Shown here: one piece after another, positions 8,806 through 16,833 of the stretch | Layout: each line of letters begins with the position of its first letter | Position numbering within the stretch: the stretch's first letter is position 1 | Assembly (NCBI GenBank): GCA_002215645.1 | Contig: NGFI01000005.1 | Location: forward strand, 488,678 to 552,677 | Direction of reading: 5' to 3' | Source: Gemmatimonadetes bacterium 2013_60CM_65_52 | GTDB lineage: Bacteria > Gemmatimonadota > Gemmatimonadetes > Gemmatimonadales > Gemmatimonadaceae | DNA: 64,000 nucleotides | The notes under the pieces: model-generated | What the model saw: the letters and a program-made list of their open reading frames with translations, nothing else | Databases searched by the model: none | Told to the model about the DNA's origin: nothing | Program-made: the position numbers and the translations under genes

Positions 8806-9350
8806 TGGACGAGACCTTTCATCTCACGGCGGTTGACGTACGTCGCTACGACTTCGGCCGCGCGCTGCGCGGCTACGAGCCCGAACGCGTCGAGCAGTTC
8901 CGAGAGCAGGTGGCGGAGGAGATCGAGCGGCTGACGCGGCTCTCCCAGGATTTCGAGCAGAAGGCAAAGGGATTCCACGAGCAGCTCAGGGCGTTCCGTG
9001 AGCGTGACAAGGCGCTGAACGACGCGCTCGTGAGTGCCCAGCAGTTGCGCGTGGAGATGCGCGAGACGGCGGAGCGGGAATCGGCGGTGCTGCTTCGCGA
9101 GGCGCAGAGTGAAGCCGACCGGCTGATCGATGCGGCGCGAAACGAAGTGCATTTGCTGGAGGCGCATCTCGCGGAGATCGATCGCGCGCGGCGAACCTAT
9201 CTCACGCAGATGCGAATGACGGCGGAGCGGCATCTCGCCGAGATCGAGTCGCAGGAATCCGCAGCGGTCGGTCAGCCGGTATCGGCACGCGCGAGCCTGC
9301 GCATGTCGAAGAGCGCCGTTCCGGTAACGGGAGACGCGACGGAGGGATGA
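8805..9350 (+). CDS. DivIVA-domain coiled-coil protein
   Basis: 181 residues with an N-terminal DivIVA/GpsB-like segment (LTAVDVRRYDFGRALRGYEP, residues 8-27, then ERVEQFREQVAEEIERL), followed by a long coiled coil to about residue 150 and a disordered tail. DivIVA proteins bind negatively curved membrane at poles and septa and place other machinery there. The conserved F and RGY turn of the membrane-binding loop are present. The start overlaps the yggS stop by one base; the stop overlaps the next start by four (ATGA). Its place between yggS and ileS matches Bacillus divIVA. Next to a large motility-polarity locus, a polar scaffold role is possible but unproven. Confidence 0.85.
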   Translation: MDETFHLTAVDVRRYDFGRALRGYEPERVEQFREQVAEEIERLTRLSQDFEQKAKGFHEQLRAFRERDKALNDALVSAQQLRVEMRETAERESAVLLREAQSEADRLIDAARNEVHLLEAHLAEIDRARRTYLTQMRMTAERHLAEIESQESAAVGQPVSARASLRMSKSAVPVTGDATEG

Positions 9351-10201
9351 CGTCCACGTTCGCCACGGAGAGCGCGAGCAGCGCTCACACACTGGAGGCC
9401 GTGGAAGCGGCCGCCGGAGTCGTTCGCGCGCGCTTTGCGCGCGTCCCGGACGTTGCGCTCGTCCTTGGCACAGGGCTCGGCGGCCTGGCGCGAGAGATCA
9501 GCGTCGACGCCTCGATCGACTATGCCGAGCTGCCAGGCTTTCCAGTCAGCACCGTGGAAAGTCACGCGGGGCGGCTGCTGTGCGGCACGCTGGGCGGCAA
9601 GACCGTCATGGCCATGCAGGGGCGCTTTCACCGGTATGAGGGATACACCCTCCAGCAGGTGACATTCCCCGTACGCGTGCTACGCGCGCTCGGCGCGTCC
9701 ACCCTGGTGGTGTCCAACGCGTGCGGCGGAATGAATCCGGAATGGGCGCCCGGTGATCTCATGCTCATCGCGGATCACATCAACCTGCTGGGCGACAGTC
9801 CGCTCATCGGCGCAAATGACGACCGGCTCGGCCCGCGCTTTCCCGACATGTCCGAGGCGTACGACGCCGACGTTCGCCGCCTCGCGCGAGAGGTCGCATC
9901 CGCTCAGGGGCTCACCGTACGTGAGGGCGTGTACGTCGCCATCTCCGGACCAAACCTGGAGACGCGCGCCGAGTATCGCATGCTGCGCACGCTGGGTGCC
10001 GACGTCGTCGGGATGAGCACCGTGCCGGAGGCGCTCGTCGCCGTGCACGCCGGGATGCGGGTGCTCGGCATCTCGATCATCACGGATTCGTGCATTCCCG
10101 AAACGCTGGAACCGGTGGACCTCGCGACCATCATCGCGATGGCGGGGAAGGCGGAGCCGAAGCTCACGTCGCTCGTGCGCGGCGTGCTGGAGCGTCTGTG
10201 A
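9347..10201 (+). CDS. punA: Purine nucleoside phosphorylase, trimeric (class I) type
   Basis: Phosphorolysis of purine nucleosides to base and ribose-1-phosphate. The trimeric PNP/MTAP fold is clear: LVLGTGLGGLA phosphate loop, the ESHAG histidine segment, QGRFHRYEGY, NACGGMNP, and SGPNLETRAEYRMLR with GMSTVPE. 284 aa is the usual length. The base-specifying position after GISIIT is Asp247 (ITDSC), where human PNP has Asn243 and MTAP has Asp220, so adenine-nucleoside use is possible. ATG 9347 overlaps the previous stop (ATGA) and its stop overlaps the ileS GTG (GTGA). This gene is the only insertion in an otherwise Bacillus-like yggS-divIVA-ileS order. Confidence 0.88.
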   Translation: MTSTFATESASSAHTLEAVEAAAGVVRARFARVPDVALVLGTGLGGLAREISVDASIDYAELPGFPVSTVESHAGRLLCGTLGGKTVMAMQGRFHRYEGYTLQQVTFPVRVLRALGASTLVVSNACGGMNPEWAPGDLMLIADHINLLGDSPLIGANDDRLGPRFPDMSEAYDADVRRLAREVASAQGLTVREGVYVAISGPNLETRAEYRMLRTLGADVVGMSTVPEALVAVHAGMRVLGISIITDSCIPETLEPVDLATIIAMAGKAEPKLTSLVRGVLERL

Positions 10202-13200
10202 GCGCCGCCGAGATGACGCAGCCGAGATTCGCGTTGCTTCCCGCCGAGCAACCGCCGGCGGAGTTGGAGGAGGCATTGCTCGCGCGCTGGCGCGAGGAAC
10301 GCCTGTTCGCGCGCACGCTCGAGACGCACGAGGGTGCGCCGTCGTTCGTGTTCTTCGAGGGTCCGCCGACGGCCAACGGCCGCCCGGGCATCCATCACGT
10401 GTTCGCCCGCACCATCAAGGATCTCTTCTGCCGCCATCGCACGATGAAGGGCTTCCGTGTGGAGCGAAAGGCTGGCTGGGACACGCACGGCCTGCCCGTC
10501 GAGATCGAGGTCGAGAAGAAGCTCGGTCTCAGCGGCAAGCAGGACATCGAGAAGCTCGGCGTCGCGGAATTCAATCGCCTGTGCCGCGAGAGCGTGTTCA
10601 CCTATCGCGCCGAGTGGGAGCGCATCAGCGAGCGGATCGGTTACTGGCTCGACTACGACCGGCCGTACGTCACCTATACGAACGACTACATCGAGAGCGT
10701 GTGGTGGTCGCTGTCCACGCTGTACGCGAAGGGCCTGATCTATCGCGGCCACAAGATTCTGCCGTATTGCTCCCGTTGCGGAACGGCGCTGTCGAGTCAC
10801 GAGGTGGCGCAGGGGTATCGCGACGTCGATGACCCGAGCGTGTACCTGGCGCTCGACCTCACCGAAGTGGCGGGGGGCGCCGTCGGCGACGCGCCGGACA
10901 TGCCCGGCCGTACGATGCGGCGCATGCTCGTCTGGACCACCACGCCGTGGACCCTGGTGTCGAACACCGCGCTCGCGGTGCATCCGACGCTCACGTACGT
11001 GGAGCTGCGCAAGACCGGCAGTCCCGATGCGCGCACCATCATTCTGGCGGAAGCACGCGCGGCCGCGGTGCTCGGCGACGACTACGAGTCCCGGTGGACG
11101 CGCGTCGGCGCGTTCGACGGAGCGCAGCTCGTTGGGTCGAAGTATCGCCGGCCGCTCGACTGGCTTCCGTACCCGGCGGGGACGAACCACGAGATCATCA
11201 TCGGAGAGGAGTTCGTTACGGCCGATGACGGGTCGGGGGTGGTGCACATGTCGCCCGCGTTCGGCGCCGACGACTACGCGGCCGGCACCCGGCACAATCT
11301 GGCGTTCCTGCTGCCCGTGGACGCGCGCGGCCAGTTTCCAGTCGATCTGCCGCTCGTGGGTGGCAAGTTCGTGAAAGCTGCCGATCCCTTGCTCATCGAG
11401 GAATTGCAGCGGCGCGGACTGCTGTGGAAGAGCGGCACCATCAACCACTCGTATCCGCACTGCTGGCGCTGCGGCACGCCGCTGCTCTACTACGCGCGCA
11501 GCTCCTGGTTCGTGCGCACGTCGTCGTACCGGGACGAGATGATCGCACGCAACGACGGCATCAACTGGATTCCGCCCGAGGTGGGAACCGGCCGATTCGG
11601 CGAGTGGCTCGAGAACAACATCGACTGGGCCATGTCGCGCGACCGGTACTGGGGCACGCCGCTTCCCATCTGGGTCTGCGACCAGACGAGCGAGCATCTC
11701 GACGTCATTGGCGGATACGCGGAGCTTTCCCGCCGCGCCGGCGCCACGCTCGGTGCGGACTTCGATCCGCACCGGCCGTTCGTCGACGCGTATGAATGGT
11801 CGTGCACGCACGACGGCTGCGGGGGCACGATGCGTCGCACGCCGGAGGTGATCGACGCCTGGTACGACTCGGGGTCCATGCCGTTTGCGCAGTGGCACTT
11901 TCCCTTCGAGAACCGCGACACCGTCGCGGGCCAGTTTCCGGGCGATTTCATCGCGGAAGGGCAGGATCAGACGCGCGGCTGGTTCTACACGCTGCTCGCT
12001 ATTGCGGCAGGGCTCGGCGACGCGCTGCCGAACAATGCGTCGCAGAGCGCGGCGCCGTACCGGGCCGTGGTGGTGAACGGCATCGTCACGGACGCCGAAG
12101 GGAAGAAGATGTCGAAGAGCCGCGGCAACATCGTGGATCCGTTCGAGGTTGTCGAACGGCATGGGGCCGATGCCGTGCGTCTCTTCCTCGTCAGCAGCAG
12201 CAAGGTGTGGGAGGAGCGGCGCTTCGACGAGAACGCCATCCGGCAGACCGCCGGGCGATTTCTGCGAACGCTTCGAAACATCTACAGCGGCATGTTCGCG
12301 AACCTCGCGAACTTTGGGTGGTCGCCGTCCGATGTCGATCCGGCCGTGCACGACCGGCCGCTGATGGATCGCTGGATTCTTTCGCGATTGTCGGCTGTCG
12401 AAGCCGAGGCGGATGATGCACTGTTGCGGTACGATGCCACGGGCGCGGCGCGGGCCGTGATGGAGCTCGTGGACGACGACGTGGCGAACTGGTACGTGAG
12501 GCAATCGCGCAGCCGCCTGTGGGCGAAGGACAACATCTTCGACGACGACACGAACGCCGCGTTCGCGACGCTGCACGAGGTACTCGTCGTCGTCTCACGG
12601 CTGCTCGCGCCGTTTACGCCGTTCATGTCGGACCAACTGCACCGCGAGCTCGCGGGAACCTCCGTGCACCTGGCCCCCTTCGTTCGGGACGCGGGGTCTC
12701 GATACCGCGACGAGGAGCTCGAGGCGGAGATGCGGATGATTCGCGCGCTGGCCACGTTGGGCCGCGCGGCGCGGGAGCAGGTGGGGATCAACGTGCGGCA
12801 GCCGCTGTCACGGATGGTGTGCGTTGCGCCTGGCGTGCGCCACGACCGGCTGCGCGAGCTGTTCCCCGTATTGCGCGCGGAGCTCAACGTGAAGCAGGTC
12901 GATCTGGTTTCCAGCGGTGACGCGTTGGTGACGCTCGAGGCGAAGCCGAACTTTCGGGCGCTCGGCAAGAAGTTCGGCAAGAAGACGCCACTCGCCGCGG
13001 AGGCGGTGTCGGCGTTCACCAGCGAGCACCTGCGCGCGTTCGAGCAGGGCGCCGAGCTGGTGGTGACGGTGGACGGCGAGACCCACGGCCTCGAGCCGGA
13101 CGACCTCACGATCGTGCGTCGCGCATCGAGCACGCTGGTGGTCGAGCATGATGGATTGCTCTTCGCGGCCATCGATCCCATCATCACGCCCGCGCTCAAG

Positions 13201-13470
13201 CGCGAGGGGTTGGCACGGGAGCTCATCAGCAGGGTACAGCGTATGCGAAAGGACGCCGGTCTCGCCGTGAGTGACCGGATCAGGTTGTGGGTGGACGGCG
13301 ATGCGGACGTCGTGCAGGCCGCGGCGGAGCATCGCGAGTGGATCGCCGATGAAGTGCTTGCGACGACCGTCGCGGTCGGCGAGGACGGACAAGGCAGGCC
13401 CATGCTGGCAAGGCAGCACGTGGATCTCGATGGGATCCAGGCTGACCTGGCCCTAACCCGGGAAGAGTAG
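10198..13470 (+). CDS. ileS: Isoleucyl-tRNA synthetase, IleS2 type
   Basis: Charges tRNA-Ile. The class I signature HIGH appears as HHVF at residues 66-69 within PPTANGRPGIHHVFARTIKD, and KMSKS is at 637-641. The ANG-x-PG-x-HH form of the motif and the length of 1,090 aa mark the IleS2 (eukaryote-like) type, members of which are often naturally insensitive to mupirocin. Editing-domain sequence (TTPWTLVSNTALAV) and the C-terminal tRNA-binding region are present. Start GTG 10198 has GGAG at 10188 and overlaps the previous stop (GTGA); ATG 10213 is the alternative but has no Shine-Dalgarno sequence. No T-box leader is present; the gene sits inside an operon. Confidence 0.96.
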   Translation: MSAAEMTQPRFALLPAEQPPAELEEALLARWREERLFARTLETHEGAPSFVFFEGPPTANGRPGIHHVFARTIKDLFCRHRTMKGFRVERKAGWDTHGLPVEIEVEKKLGLSGKQDIEKLGVAEFNRLCRESVFTYRAEWERISERIGYWLDYDRPYVTYTNDYIESVWWSLSTLYAKGLIYRGHKILPYCSRCGTALSSHEVAQGYRDVDDPSVYLALDLTEVAGGAVGDAPDMPGRTMRRMLVWTTTPWTLVSNTALAVHPTLTYVELRKTGSPDARTIILAEARAAAVLGDDYESRWTRVGAFDGAQLVGSKYRRPLDWLPYPAGTNHEIIIGEEFVTADDGSGVVHMSPAFGADDYAAGTRHNLAFLLPVDARGQFPVDLPLVGGKFVKAADPLLIEELQRRGLLWKSGTINHSYPHCWRCGTPLLYYARSSWFVRTSSYRDEMIARNDGINWIPPEVGTGRFGEWLENNIDWAMSRDRYWGTPLPIWVCDQTSEHLDVIGGYAELSRRAGATLGADFDPHRPFVDAYEWSCTHDGCGGTMRRTPEVIDAWYDSGSMPFAQWHFPFENRDTVAGQFPGDFIAEGQDQTRGWFYTLLAIAAGLGDALPNNASQSAAPYRAVVVNGIVTDAEGKKMSKSRGNIVDPFEVVERHGADAVRLFLVSSSKVWEERRFDENAIRQTAGRFLRTLRNIYSGMFANLANFGWSPSDVDPAVHDRPLMDRWILSRLSAVEAEADDALLRYDATGAARAVMELVDDDVANWYVRQSRSRLWAKDNIFDDDTNAAFATLHEVLVVVSRLLAPFTPFMSDQLHRELAGTSVHLAPFVRDAGSRYRDEELEAEMRMIRALATLGRAAREQVGINVRQPLSRMVCVAPGVRHDRLRELFPVLRAELNVKQVDLVSSGDALVTLEAKPNFRALGKKFGKKTPLAAEAVSAFTSEHLRAFEQGAELVVTVDGETHGLEPDDLTIVRRASSTLVVEHDGLLFAAIDPIITPALKREGLARELISRVQRMRKDAGLAVSDRIRLWVDGDADVVQAAAEHREWIADEVLATTVAVGEDGQGRPMLARQHVDLDGIQADLALTREE

Positions 13471-13472
13471 CA

Positions 13473-13901
13473 ATGGCCACGACAGACGGCGCGACCAAGA
13501 CCGCCAAGACGAAGCCGATGCCGAAGCGGCAGTTGCAGTACTTCGAGAAGCGGCTGCTCGAGGAGCGGAAGCGGGTGCTCAAGGAGCTGGGGCACTACGA
13601 TGAAGCGTTCGGCGCCACGTCGCAGGAGTCCGACGGCGACCTGAGCAGCTATTCGTTTCACATGGCGGATCAGGGGACGGATGCCATGGAGCGCGAGAAG
13701 GCGTTCCTCTTCGCGAGCCAGGAGGGACGCTTCCTCTGGCACATCGACGAGGCGCTCCGCCGGCTGTACCGTTCCCCCGAGACGTTCGGGAAGTGCCACA
13801 ATTGCGGTCAGGACATCGCGTTCGAGCGACTCGACGCACTGCCGCACGCCCGCTTCTGCATCGAGTGCAAGCAGCGCGAGGAAGATGCAAAGTCCAAGTA
13901 A
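13473..13901 (+). CDS. TraR/DksA-family zinc-finger protein (YlyA-like)
   Basis: 142 residues: a basic N-terminus, a long coiled-coil region (FEKRLLEERKRVLKELGHY, then MEREKAFLFASQEGRFLWHIDEALRRL), and a C-terminal zinc finger with Cys108, Cys111, Cys129 and Cys132 (CHNCGQDI ... CIECK). DksA relatives enter the RNA polymerase secondary channel and tune transcription with ppGpp; members of this subtype need not act exactly as E. coli DksA. The coiled-coil tip has DGDLSSYSFHMADQGTD rather than the classic DxxDxA tip. It starts 2 nt after ileS and overlaps lspA by 17 nt. The placement between ileS and lspA is the same as that of ylyA in Bacillus. Confidence 0.88.
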   Translation: MATTDGATKTAKTKPMPKRQLQYFEKRLLEERKRVLKELGHYDEAFGATSQESDGDLSSYSFHMADQGTDAMEREKAFLFASQEGRFLWHIDEALRRLYRSPETFGKCHNCGQDIAFERLDALPHARFCIECKQREEDAKSK

Positions 13902-14445
13902 GGCCGCGCTGTTCTGGCCGGTGTTCGGCGTCGTCGCGCTGGTGGATGCGGCGACGAAGGGCATGGCCGAGCGCGCACTGACGCCGCAGCGCATTCCACA
14001 CGGCGTCTGGGGCGACGGACTGCGTCTCACCCTCGTGTACAACCCCGGCGCCGCGTTCGGCCTGCATCTGGGCACGCAGTCGCGCTGGATCTTCGCCGCG
14101 CTCACGGTCGTCGCGCTGGTCATTCTCGCGCGGCTCTATCGCGCCACGGTTCGCGGCGACTGGCCGCGCACGTTCGCCATCGCGCTCGTATGCGCCGGCG
14201 CCATGGGCAACCTGCTCGACCGCCTGCGCTCGGAGCTCGGCGTCGTGGACTTCCTCGACGTCGGCATCGGCGACCTGCGCTGGCCCACGTTCAACGTGGC
14301 CGACATGGCCGTCACCAGCGGCGCGATGTTGCTCGCCTGGGTGCTCTGGCGCGAAGATCGGCGGAACGCCGACGCAGAATCCGAATCGCGCATCCTCGCG
14401 GCCGTGTCTCCAACGGGCTTCGCAGAGCCGGGAGAGCTCGTCTGA
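13885..14445 (+). CDS. lspA: Lipoprotein signal peptidase, copy 1
   Basis: Aspartyl protease of the inner membrane that removes the signal peptide from diacylglyceryl-prolipoproteins. The 186 residues contain four membrane helices and all LspA marks: VDAATKG near the N-terminus, YNPGAAFGL, the first catalytic aspartate Asp112 in GNLLDR, VVDFLDV, and the second, Asp140, in FNVAD. The residue after FNVAD is Met instead of the usual Ser. ATG 13885 lies inside the end of the preceding gene. The C-terminal tail beyond the last helix (about 30 residues) is longer than usual. A second complete lspA follows directly, so this is a tandem duplication. Confidence 0.93.
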   Translation: MQSPSKAALFWPVFGVVALVDAATKGMAERALTPQRIPHGVWGDGLRLTLVYNPGAAFGLHLGTQSRWIFAALTVVALVILARLYRATVRGDWPRTFAIALVCAGAMGNLLDRLRSELGVVDFLDVGIGDLRWPTFNVADMAVTSGAMLLAWVLWREDRRNADAESESRILAAVSPTGFAEPGELV

Positions 14446-15035
14446 CACAACCGTCCGGCGCGCGTTCGTCCGGCGCGCAGTTGTTCTGGGGCACCGCCGC
14501 GGGCGTCATCGTCCTGGACGTGGTCACCAAGGTGCTGGCGGAGCGGATGCTTGCGCCGCGCTACGTGCCGCATCATGTCATCGGCGACGTCGTCCGCTTT
14601 ACGCTCGCGTATAATCCCGGCGCGGCGTTCAGCATGTCGCTCGGCGCATACTCGCGGGTGATCTTCGGCGGGTTCGCCATCATTGCGCTGGTGGTGCTGT
14701 GGCGGCTCTACCGGATGACGGGCGCCGCGAATCGCGCCGGCGACACGCTGCGCATCTTTGCGCTCGGTCTCGCGTGGGGCGGTGCGGCGGGCAACCTGCT
14801 GGACCGAATCCGCTCACCGCTCGGCGTGGTGGACTTCATCGACATCGGTTACGGGGACGTCCGCTTCTGGACGTTCAATGTGGCCGATTCGGCCGTCACC
14901 ATCGGCGCGATCGTGCTCGCGTGGGCCCTGTCGCGCGAGGATCAGGCGTCACGCGCTCCCGCGCCGCCAGGCGCGGAGCCCATGGCGGAGCCACCGGCGC
15001 CGCAGGACGTCAGCACCGACTCGGGCGTCTCGTAA
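14442..15035 (+). CDS. lspA: Lipoprotein signal peptidase, copy 2 (probable CTG start)
   Basis: A second intact LspA, 197 aa from the proposed start. Conserved parts are LDVVTKVLAERML, YNPGAAFSM, Asp121 in GNLLDR, VVDFIDIGYGD, and Asp149 in FNVADSAVT; this copy keeps the usual Ser after FNVAD. The two copies differ at many sites, so the duplication is old. No ATG, GTG or TTG exists in frame ahead of CTG 14442, which overlaps the first lspA stop as CTGA and has GGGAGAG 5 nt upstream. The only alternative nearby is TTG 14481, without a Shine-Dalgarno sequence and right at the first helix. A proline/alanine-rich tail extends past the last helix. Confidence 0.9.
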   Translation: MTQPSGARSSGAQLFWGTAAGVIVLDVVTKVLAERMLAPRYVPHHVIGDVVRFTLAYNPGAAFSMSLGAYSRVIFGGFAIIALVVLWRLYRMTGAANRAGDTLRIFALGLAWGGAAGNLLDRIRSPLGVVDFIDIGYGDVRFWTFNVADSAVTIGAIVLAWALSREDQASRAPAPPGAEPMAEPPAPQDVSTDSGVS

Positions 15036-15039
15036 GCGG

Positions 15040-16023
15040 GTGGCTGATCCCACCACGCACGAGATCACGGCGCCGGACGGCGCGGCGCGACTGGATGTCC
15101 TCGTCGCTGGTGCGCTGGACGTCTCTCGAACGCAGGCGGCGACGCTCATTGCTACGGGAATGGTTGCCGTAGACGGGCGGAGCGAACGGGCGTCGTATCG
15201 TCCAAATCCGGGCGAGAAAATCGTGGTCCAGGTGCAGCCTCCGCCGACCCGCACCGTCACGGGCGAGGACATTCCGCTCAACGTCGTCTACGAGGACGAC
15301 GACGTGCTCGTCGTGGACAAGCAGGCGGGCATGGTGGTGCATCCCGCGCCCGGCAACTGGAGCGGTACCCTCGTAAACGCGCTCAAGGGTCGCGGCGGAC
15401 CGGCGGCCGACATCGGCGGCTCCGATCGCGAGGGGATCGTCCACCGGCTGGACAAAGAGACGTCGGGACTCCTCCTCGTGGCGCGCACCGAGCGGGCGCA
15501 CCGGTTGCTCAGCGCGGCCATGCAGCGGCGGGAGATCGTGCGGCGATACGCCGTCATGTGCTGGGGACACTTGAGCGCCGACCGCATCACCGTCGAGCAG
15601 CCGATCGCCCGCGATCCGCGAGACCGAAAGCGCATGGCAATCGTCATGAGCGGTCGAGCCGCGCGCACGGATTTCGTCCGTCTCGCGAGGTTCGACGCGG
15701 GGGATCTGCTGCGCGCGCATCTGCACACGGGGCGTACGCATCAGATTCGGGTGCATCTGGCGTCCATCGGGCATCCGGTGGCGGGAGACGACACCTACGG
15801 CGGCGGTGGTGGGCGGCGCCTGCTGACGCTGCCGCCCCGGCGACACTTCTTGCACGCCGCCTGGCTTCGTTTCAGACATCCGGCCACCGGTCAGGTCGTG
15901 GAGCTGCGCTCGCCGCTGCCGGAGGACCTGCGTCGTGCCCTGGAGAGTGCCGCTGGTTCCGACGTATCGTTTGCTGACACCGAACCGCTGGAGTATCTTG
16001 GGTTTTTCCGGGACGATGCCTGA
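15040..16023 (+). CDS. rluD: RluD-family 23S rRNA pseudouridine synthase
   Basis: Converts uridines in 23S rRNA to pseudouridine. An N-terminal S4 RNA-binding domain (about residues 10-75, RLDVLVAGALDVSRTQAATL) precedes the RluA/RluD catalytic domain. Catalytic Asp138 sits in HRLDKETSGLLL; HTGRTHQIRVHL follows with GHPVAGDDTYGG. 327 aa is normal. GTG 15040 follows the lspA stop by 4 nt; the Shine-Dalgarno sequence is weak, but there is no better start before the S4 domain. It ends inside the first cheW gene (8-nt overlap), so housekeeping and chemosensory genes are directly joined. The lspA-rluD adjacency is also seen in Bacillus (lspA-ylyB). Confidence 0.93.
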   Translation: MADPTTHEITAPDGAARLDVLVAGALDVSRTQAATLIATGMVAVDGRSERASYRPNPGEKIVVQVQPPPTRTVTGEDIPLNVVYEDDDVLVVDKQAGMVVHPAPGNWSGTLVNALKGRGGPAADIGGSDREGIVHRLDKETSGLLLVARTERAHRLLSAAMQRREIVRRYAVMCWGHLSADRITVEQPIARDPRDRKRMAIVMSGRAARTDFVRLARFDAGDLLRAHLHTGRTHQIRVHLASIGHPVAGDDTYGGGGGRRLLTLPPRRHFLHAAWLRFRHPATGQVVELRSPLPEDLRRALESAAGSDVSFADTEPLEYLGFFRDDA

Positions 16024-16447
16024 GGCGCGCGCCGCTGCTCGGACGCTGCTGTTCCGAGTGGCCGAGCGGGTGTTCGGCTGCGACATAGACGCGGTACGTG
16101 AGATCATCCCCTATCGCCGCGCGACGCGGCTGCCCGGCGCGCCGACGTACGTGCAGGGGCTGATCAACCTGCGTGGCACGATCGTCACGATGCTCGATCT
16201 GGGGGCGCGTCTCGACGCCGAGCGGGCTCCGGTGCGCGATGGATCCATCATTCTGGCCACGCACGGAACCCGCGTGGTGGGCATCGCGGTGGACGAGGTG
16301 ATGGACGTACAAATGATCAACGAAGAAGCGATTGCGGCGGGCGAGGGCGAAGCGGCCCGTGGGCTCGTCCGTGGTCTCGGTCACCTGGACGACGGGGTAG
16401 TCGTCCTGGTGGACATCCATGCGCTGGTGTCACAGGTCCTGCTCTAG
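16016..16447 (+). CDS. cheW: CheW-like coupling protein 1
   Basis: 143 residues forming one CheW domain, which links chemoreceptors to the CheA kinase. Visible marks are LLFRVAERVFGCDIDAVREI, then PGAPTYVQGLINLRGTIVTMLDL, then GIAVDEVMDV and a final VVVLVDIHAL. ATG 16016 overlaps the end of rluD by 8 nt with GGGA upstream, and cheY follows 11 nt after the stop. This is the first gene of the chemosensory locus, and two more cheW genes lie 16 kb downstream. Which CheW serves which array cannot be told from the sequence. No receptor gene is found in the window. Confidence 0.92.
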   Translation: MPEARAAARTLLFRVAERVFGCDIDAVREIIPYRRATRLPGAPTYVQGLINLRGTIVTMLDLGARLDAERAPVRDGSIILATHGTRVVGIAVDEVMDVQMINEEAIAAGEGEAARGLVRGLGHLDDGVVVLVDIHALVSQVLL

Positions 16448-16458
16448 GGGGCAATCGA

Positions 16459-16821
16459 GTGAGTCATACAGTTCTGATCTGCGATGACGCGATCTTCATG
16501 CGGACGATGGTCGGTGACATCCTCCAGCAGGCCGGGTTCGAGATCGTCGGCGAGGCCGAAACGGGCGTGCAGGCGGTGGAGAAGTACAAGCAGCTCCGTC
16601 CGGACCTGGTGACGATGGACATCGTGATGCCGGACATGGGCGGCATCGACGCCGTGCGTGAGATCACGAAGTTCGACCCGGGTGCCCGCGTGCTCATGTG
16701 CAGTGCAATGGGCCAGCAGGCACTGGTCGTCGAAGCCATCCAGGCGGGCGCGAAGGATTTCGTCGTCAAGCCGTTCCAGCCGAGCCGCGTGCTCGAAGCC
16801 GTCCAGCGCGTGCTGGGGTAG
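16459..16821 (+). CDS. cheY: CheY-type single-domain response regulator
   Basis: 120 residues, a single receiver domain. The acidic pair is Asp9-Asp10, the phosphorylation site Asp54 (VTMDIVMPDMGG), the switch hydroxyl Ser82 (MCSAMG) and the conserved lysine Lys104 (VVKPF). No output domain is present, so it acts by protein binding after phosphorylation by CheA. Start GTG 16459. It lies between cheW and cheA and is the only free receiver in the locus. With no flagellar genes here, its target may be a pilus or polarity protein rather than a flagellar motor; that is inference. Confidence 0.94.
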   Translation: MSHTVLICDDAIFMRTMVGDILQQAGFEIVGEAETGVQAVEKYKQLRPDLVTMDIVMPDMGGIDAVREITKFDPGARVLMCSAMGQQALVVEAIQAGAKDFVVKPFQPSRVLEAVQRVLG

Positions 16822-16833
16822 TGACCGCCGCGC

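Noticed and set aside
9904-12576. Minus-strand open frame of 890 codons opposite ileS and pnp
   Set aside because: It is a shadow of IleS; composition is Arg/His-rich, with no start context and no motifs, while the plus strand carries both signature motifs of IleS.
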